From: JALORV01 sp035255845
GTDB lineage: Bacteria; Pseudomonadota; Gammaproteobacteria; Burkholderiales; Burkholderiaceae_F
Assembly: GCA_035255845.1 (NCBI GenBank)
Contig: DATEZE010000310.1
Span: 1-8,918, forward strand
Direction: 5' to 3'
Length of the DNA: 8,918 nt
The translations under genes were made by a program, and so were the position numbers. Every line of letters begins with the position of its first letter. The first letter of the stretch is position 1. The notes below the pieces were generated by a model. That model saw nothing but the letters and a program-made list of their open reading frames with translations. It was not told the origin of the DNA and did no database searches. This document shows positions 6,538 through 8,918 of the stretch, in pieces.

Positions 6538-6726
6538 ATGGCACAGCCGAATCAACCGAATCAGCCCAACCGCGAGCAGGACAAGGAGCAGGGCGGGCAG
6601 AGCCGCAATGAAAGCGGTCGTACTCAGCAAGGCGATCAGAACCGCAGCGATCAGAAAGATCAGAATCGCGTCGGCCAAGGTCAGGAAAGCAACAAGGACC
6701 AGAACCGCGACAAACAGCGGCAGTAA
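6538..6726 (+). CDS. Small, extremely hydrophilic, probably disordered protein
   Basis: 62 residues with a very strong ribosome binding site, AGGAGGA at 6526-6532, five bases before the ATG, and a strong terminator directly after the stop. Both support a real, well-translated gene despite its short length. Composition is extreme: 16 Gln, 8 Asn, 7 Arg, 6 Asp, 6 Gly, 4 each of Glu, Lys and Ser, and 3 Pro. There is no Leu, Ile, Phe, Tyr, Trp, Cys or His, and only one Val and one Ala. DQNR occurs three times and the N-terminus repeats Q-P-N three times. Acidic and basic residues nearly balance (10 versus 11). No signal peptide or membrane segment is present, so it is cytosolic. The high glycine content with near-total hydrophilicity fits the definition of hydrophilins, proteins linked to desiccation or osmotic stress, but this is inference from composition; I do not recognise a named family. 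It could form its own transcription unit between the two receptor genes. Confidence 0.8.
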   Translation: MAQPNQPNQPNREQDKEQGGQSRNESGRTQQGDQNRSDQKDQNRVGQGQESNKDQNRDKQRQ

Positions 6727-6730
6727 TCTT

Positions 6731-6785
6731 CGCTTGGCCCGCGCGTCGCCGCTACGAGCGCTGCGCGGGCCCAAGCGTCCTTTTT
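6731..6785 (+). terminator. Strong intrinsic terminator after the small-protein gene
   Basis: The left arm CGCTTGGCCCGCGC (6731-6744) pairs with GCGCGGGCCCAAGCG (6763-6777), giving a 14-bp stem with one bulged C and an 18-base loop. It is followed by TCCTTTTT (6778-6785). It starts four bases after the stop codon and should separate the small gene from the downstream receptor. Confidence 0.85.
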
Positions 6786-6871
6786 CCAGCCGGACGCAGC
6801 GGTCTTCATAATTTCCCGCAGGCCCGCACGACTGTCCTAGACTGCCGGTCCGTCGCCCTTGCGAGTGGACC

Positions 6872-8918
6872 ATGGAAAGAGCCGGCTGTCGGCAGTCATG
6901 TCCGGGATTGCTGCGAATTGCCGTTGCCGCGGCGCCATGGGTCTGCGGCGAGGCTGCGTTCGCGCAGGCGCAGGACACGATGGACCCGGTCGTCGTGACG
7001 GGAACGCGCACCGAGGCGCGTGCGTTCGATCTGCCGATGTCAATCGACTCGATATCGCGGGCGGCTATCCAGGACGGCAAGGCACGCGTCAACATCTCGG
7101 AAGACCTCAACCGTGTACCCGGCACGTTCGTGCAGAACCGAGAGAATTTCGCGCAGGAACTGCAGATCGAGATACGAGGCTTCGGTGCCCGCTCGCAGTT
7201 CGGCACCCGCGGCGTCAAGCTGTTCTACGATGGTCTGCCGGCCAGCACGCCTGACGGCCAGGGCAACCCGGGCATCTTCGATCTCGGATCGGCGCAGCGG
7301 ATCGAAGTGTTGCGCGGTCCGTTTTCTGCGCTCTATGGAAACCACTCGGGGGGCGTGGTCCAGGTATTTAGCGAGAGTGGCGCGACGCCACCTATCATCG
7401 CGTCTGACATCGAGTTCGGCAGCTACGGCTTCCAGCGCTATTCCCTCAAAGGCCTGGGCGCCACGGGCGCGTTCAACGGCATGGCGAGCGCGTCGTATTT
7501 CAACGTGGACGGTTACCGCGACCACAGCGCGGCGAGCAAGACTCAGTTCAACACCAAGCTGGCTTACGAGATCAGCCCCGCCAATCAGCTGACGCTGGTC
7601 GCCAATTATTTCAATCAGCCGGATGCGCAGGATCCGCTCGGCTTGACTCAAGCGCAGGTGCAGCAGAACCCGCGGCAGGCGCAGCCGGTTGCGATTGCTT
7701 TCGACACACGCCGGTCGCTCGACAACGCTCAGGGCGGGCTGATCTGGGACAGTTCGCTCGACGAGCGCAACGCGCTGCGCGTACTCGCCTATGTCGGCAG
7801 CCGCAGCAACGAGCAGTTCCTGGCGGTACCGATCGACAACCAGCTGGCCGCGACGAGCTCGGGCGGCGTGTCGTCGCTCGACCGTAACCTGAGCGGCGCG
7901 GGCGTGCGCTGGACGACGCGCCAGCAGCTGCTCGACGGTCCGCTGACGGTGAACGCCGGCGCCGAATACGACACGTCGAGCGAAGACCGCACCGGTTACA
8001 TCAACAACTTCGGTGTCATCGGCGCGCTGAAGCGCGACGAGACCAATGACGTCAATAACCTCGGTGTTTATCTGCAGGGTGAGTGGCTTTTCCTGCCGCG
8101 CTGGTCGGTGTCTGCCGGCGTGCGTTACACCAAGGTCGACTTCACGTCGGCCGACCGTTACATCGCGACTGGCAACCCCGACGACAGCGGTTCGACCAGC
8201 TATGCCGAATGGACGCCGACCGCAGGCCTGCTGTTCAAGCTGACGCCAGCGCTCAACCTGTATGCAAGCTACGGCCGCTCGTTCGAGACGCCGACGAACA
8301 TCGAACTGGCCTACCGACCCGACGGGCTGAGCGGACTCAACTTCGCGCTGCAGCCGTCGATCAGCGACCAGTTCGAGGTCGGCGCCAAGGCGCAGCTGGG
8401 CGCGACGACCCGGCTCAACGTCGCGGTGTTCAGCATCCAAACGGACGCCGAGATCGTGATCGCCCGCAACACCGGCGGACGCTCCTCGTACCAGAACGCC
8501 AGCGGGTCGACGCGAGTGGGTGCTGAGCTGATGCTCGAGAGCAGTCTCGGCTACGGGCTGACGACGCATGTCGCGCTGACACTGCTCAACGCGCGCTTCG
8601 ACAGCGACTTCAGGACCTGCGCTCCGCTGGCCGCGTTCTGTAACCCGGTGACCGGCGCAAACACGGCGGTGGTGCCGTCCGGCAATCGCATTCCGGGCGT
8701 GCCCAACGCAAGCTTCTTTGCCGATCTTGCCTATCGCAATCCGGCGCTCGGCTTGACCGGCGCCCTCGAAGTCATCGCGAACGGCTCGGTCGCGGTCAAC
8801 GATTTCAATTCGGAGTACGCGGCCGGATACACGATCGCCAACCTCTGGGCGGGGCTCGAACAGACGCTCGGCCGGTGGCGCCTGCGCGAGTTTGCGCGGG
8901 TCAACAACCTGTTCGGGC
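6872..8918 (+). CDS. TonB-dependent receptor, YncD/PqqU-like, 3'-truncated by window edge
   Basis: The frame is open from the ATG at 6872 to the window end (682 residues, no stop), ending at VNNLFG, a motif usually about 30 residues before the C-terminus of such receptors. Expected full length is therefore near 710. The chosen ATG gives a plausible signal peptide, with hydrophobic stretch 13-31 and cleavage after AFA at residue 31, although the upstream GAGTGG is only a weak ribosome binding site. A TonB box, DPVVVTGTR, is at 38-46. The plug has IRGFGARSQFGTRGVKL (from 101), DGLPASTPDGQG, and RIEVLRGPFSALYGN (143-157). The combination of GFGARS-FG-RG, DG-PA--PDGQ and LRGPFSALYGN matches what I recall of E. 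coli YncD, reported as the pyrroloquinoline quinone receptor PqqU. Ligand identity by that resemblance is a guess. C583 and C590 probably form a loop disulfide. It follows a strong terminator by 86 bp, so it should have its own promoter; CATAAT at 6807-6812 is a possible -10. Confidence 0.92.
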   Translation, partial: MERAGCRQSCPGLLRIAVAAAPWVCGEAAFAQAQDTMDPVVVTGTRTEARAFDLPMSIDSISRAAIQDGKARVNISEDLNRVPGTFVQNRENFAQELQIEIRGFGARSQFGTRGVKLFYDGLPASTPDGQGNPGIFDLGSAQRIEVLRGPFSALYGNHSGGVVQVFSESGATPPIIASDIEFGSYGFQRYSLKGLGATGAFNGMASASYFNVDGYRDHSAASKTQFNTKLAYEISPANQLTLVANYFNQPDAQDPLGLTQAQVQQNPRQAQPVAIAFDTRRSLDNAQGGLIWDSSLDERNALRVLAYVGSRSNEQFLAVPIDNQLAATSSGGVSSLDRNLSGAGVRWTTRQQLLDGPLTVNAGAEYDTSSEDRTGYINNFGVIGALKRDETNDVNNLGVYLQGEWLFLPRWSVSAGVRYTKVDFTSADRYIATGNPDDSGSTSYAEWTPTAGLLFKLTPALNLYASYGRSFETPTNIELAYRPDGLSGLNFALQPSISDQFEVGAKAQLGATTRLNVAVFSIQTDAEIVIARNTGGRSSYQNASGSTRVGAELMLESSLGYGLTTHVALTLLNARFDSDFRTCAPLAAFCNPVTGANTAVVPSGNRIPGVPNASFFADLAYRNPALGLTGALEVIANGSVAVNDFNSEYAAGYTIANLWAGLEQTLGRWRLREFARVNNLFG

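Noticed and set aside
7040..8569. Long 509-codon open frame on the minus strand
   Set aside because: It lies wholly antisense to the second TonB-dependent receptor, whose translation carries clear family motifs. The minus-strand product is an Arg/Val/Ala-rich product typical of the antisense frame of G+C-rich genes.
1..8918. CRISPR arrays, tRNA/rRNA genes, insertion sequences or phage genes
   Set aside because: I saw no regularly spaced direct repeats, cloverleaf-like sequences, transposase motifs or phage-type genes anywhere in the window.

Overview
The window is strongly G+C-rich and gene-dense. It carries two TonB-dependent outer-membrane receptors, so it comes from a Gram-negative bacterium. 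The receptor style (plug with a G-S-S-I-K-R stretch just after the TonB box), the MarR and OmpR-type regulators and the codon bias suggest an environmental, receptor-rich proteobacterium, perhaps a gammaproteobacterium of the Steroidobacter/Solimonas kind. That taxonomic guess is inference only.

Layout. (1) 1-1301 (+): 3' part of a secreted-looking Tyr/Gly/Trp-rich protein of unknown function with a Gly/Arg-rich tail; its start lies outside the window. (2) 1353-3442 (-): three transcription-regulator genes in a row. Reading along the minus strand they are an OmpR-type regulator with a fully degenerate receiver ('RR2', 2717-3442), a MarR-family repressor (2229-2681), and a second OmpR-type regulator with a partly degenerate receiver ('RR1', 1353-2093). 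No histidine kinase is present. (3) 3443-3626: divergent control region. (4) 3627-6422 (+): complete TonB-dependent receptor of unknown substrate, followed by a terminator. (5) 6538-6726 (+): a 62-residue, almost purely hydrophilic protein with a strong ribosome binding site and a strong terminator. (6) 6872 to the window end (+): a second TonB-dependent receptor, resembling the YncD/PqqU group, cut off by the window edge about 30 residues before its expected end.

The main observation is a shared near-palindrome of the form CTGTA-NN-T(A/G)CA(G/A). It occurs three times, each time in an intergenic control region of the regulator/receptor cluster: before RR1 (2198-2213), just before marR (2691-2706), and between RR2 and the receptor (3550-3565). 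The simplest reading is that the MarR protein represses itself, RR1, and the receptor and/or RR2. The cluster would then be a compact ligand-responsive circuit in which two probably phosphorylation-independent OmpR-type proteins and one MarR protein control an outer-membrane importer. The circuit is inferred from sequence; the ligand is unknown.
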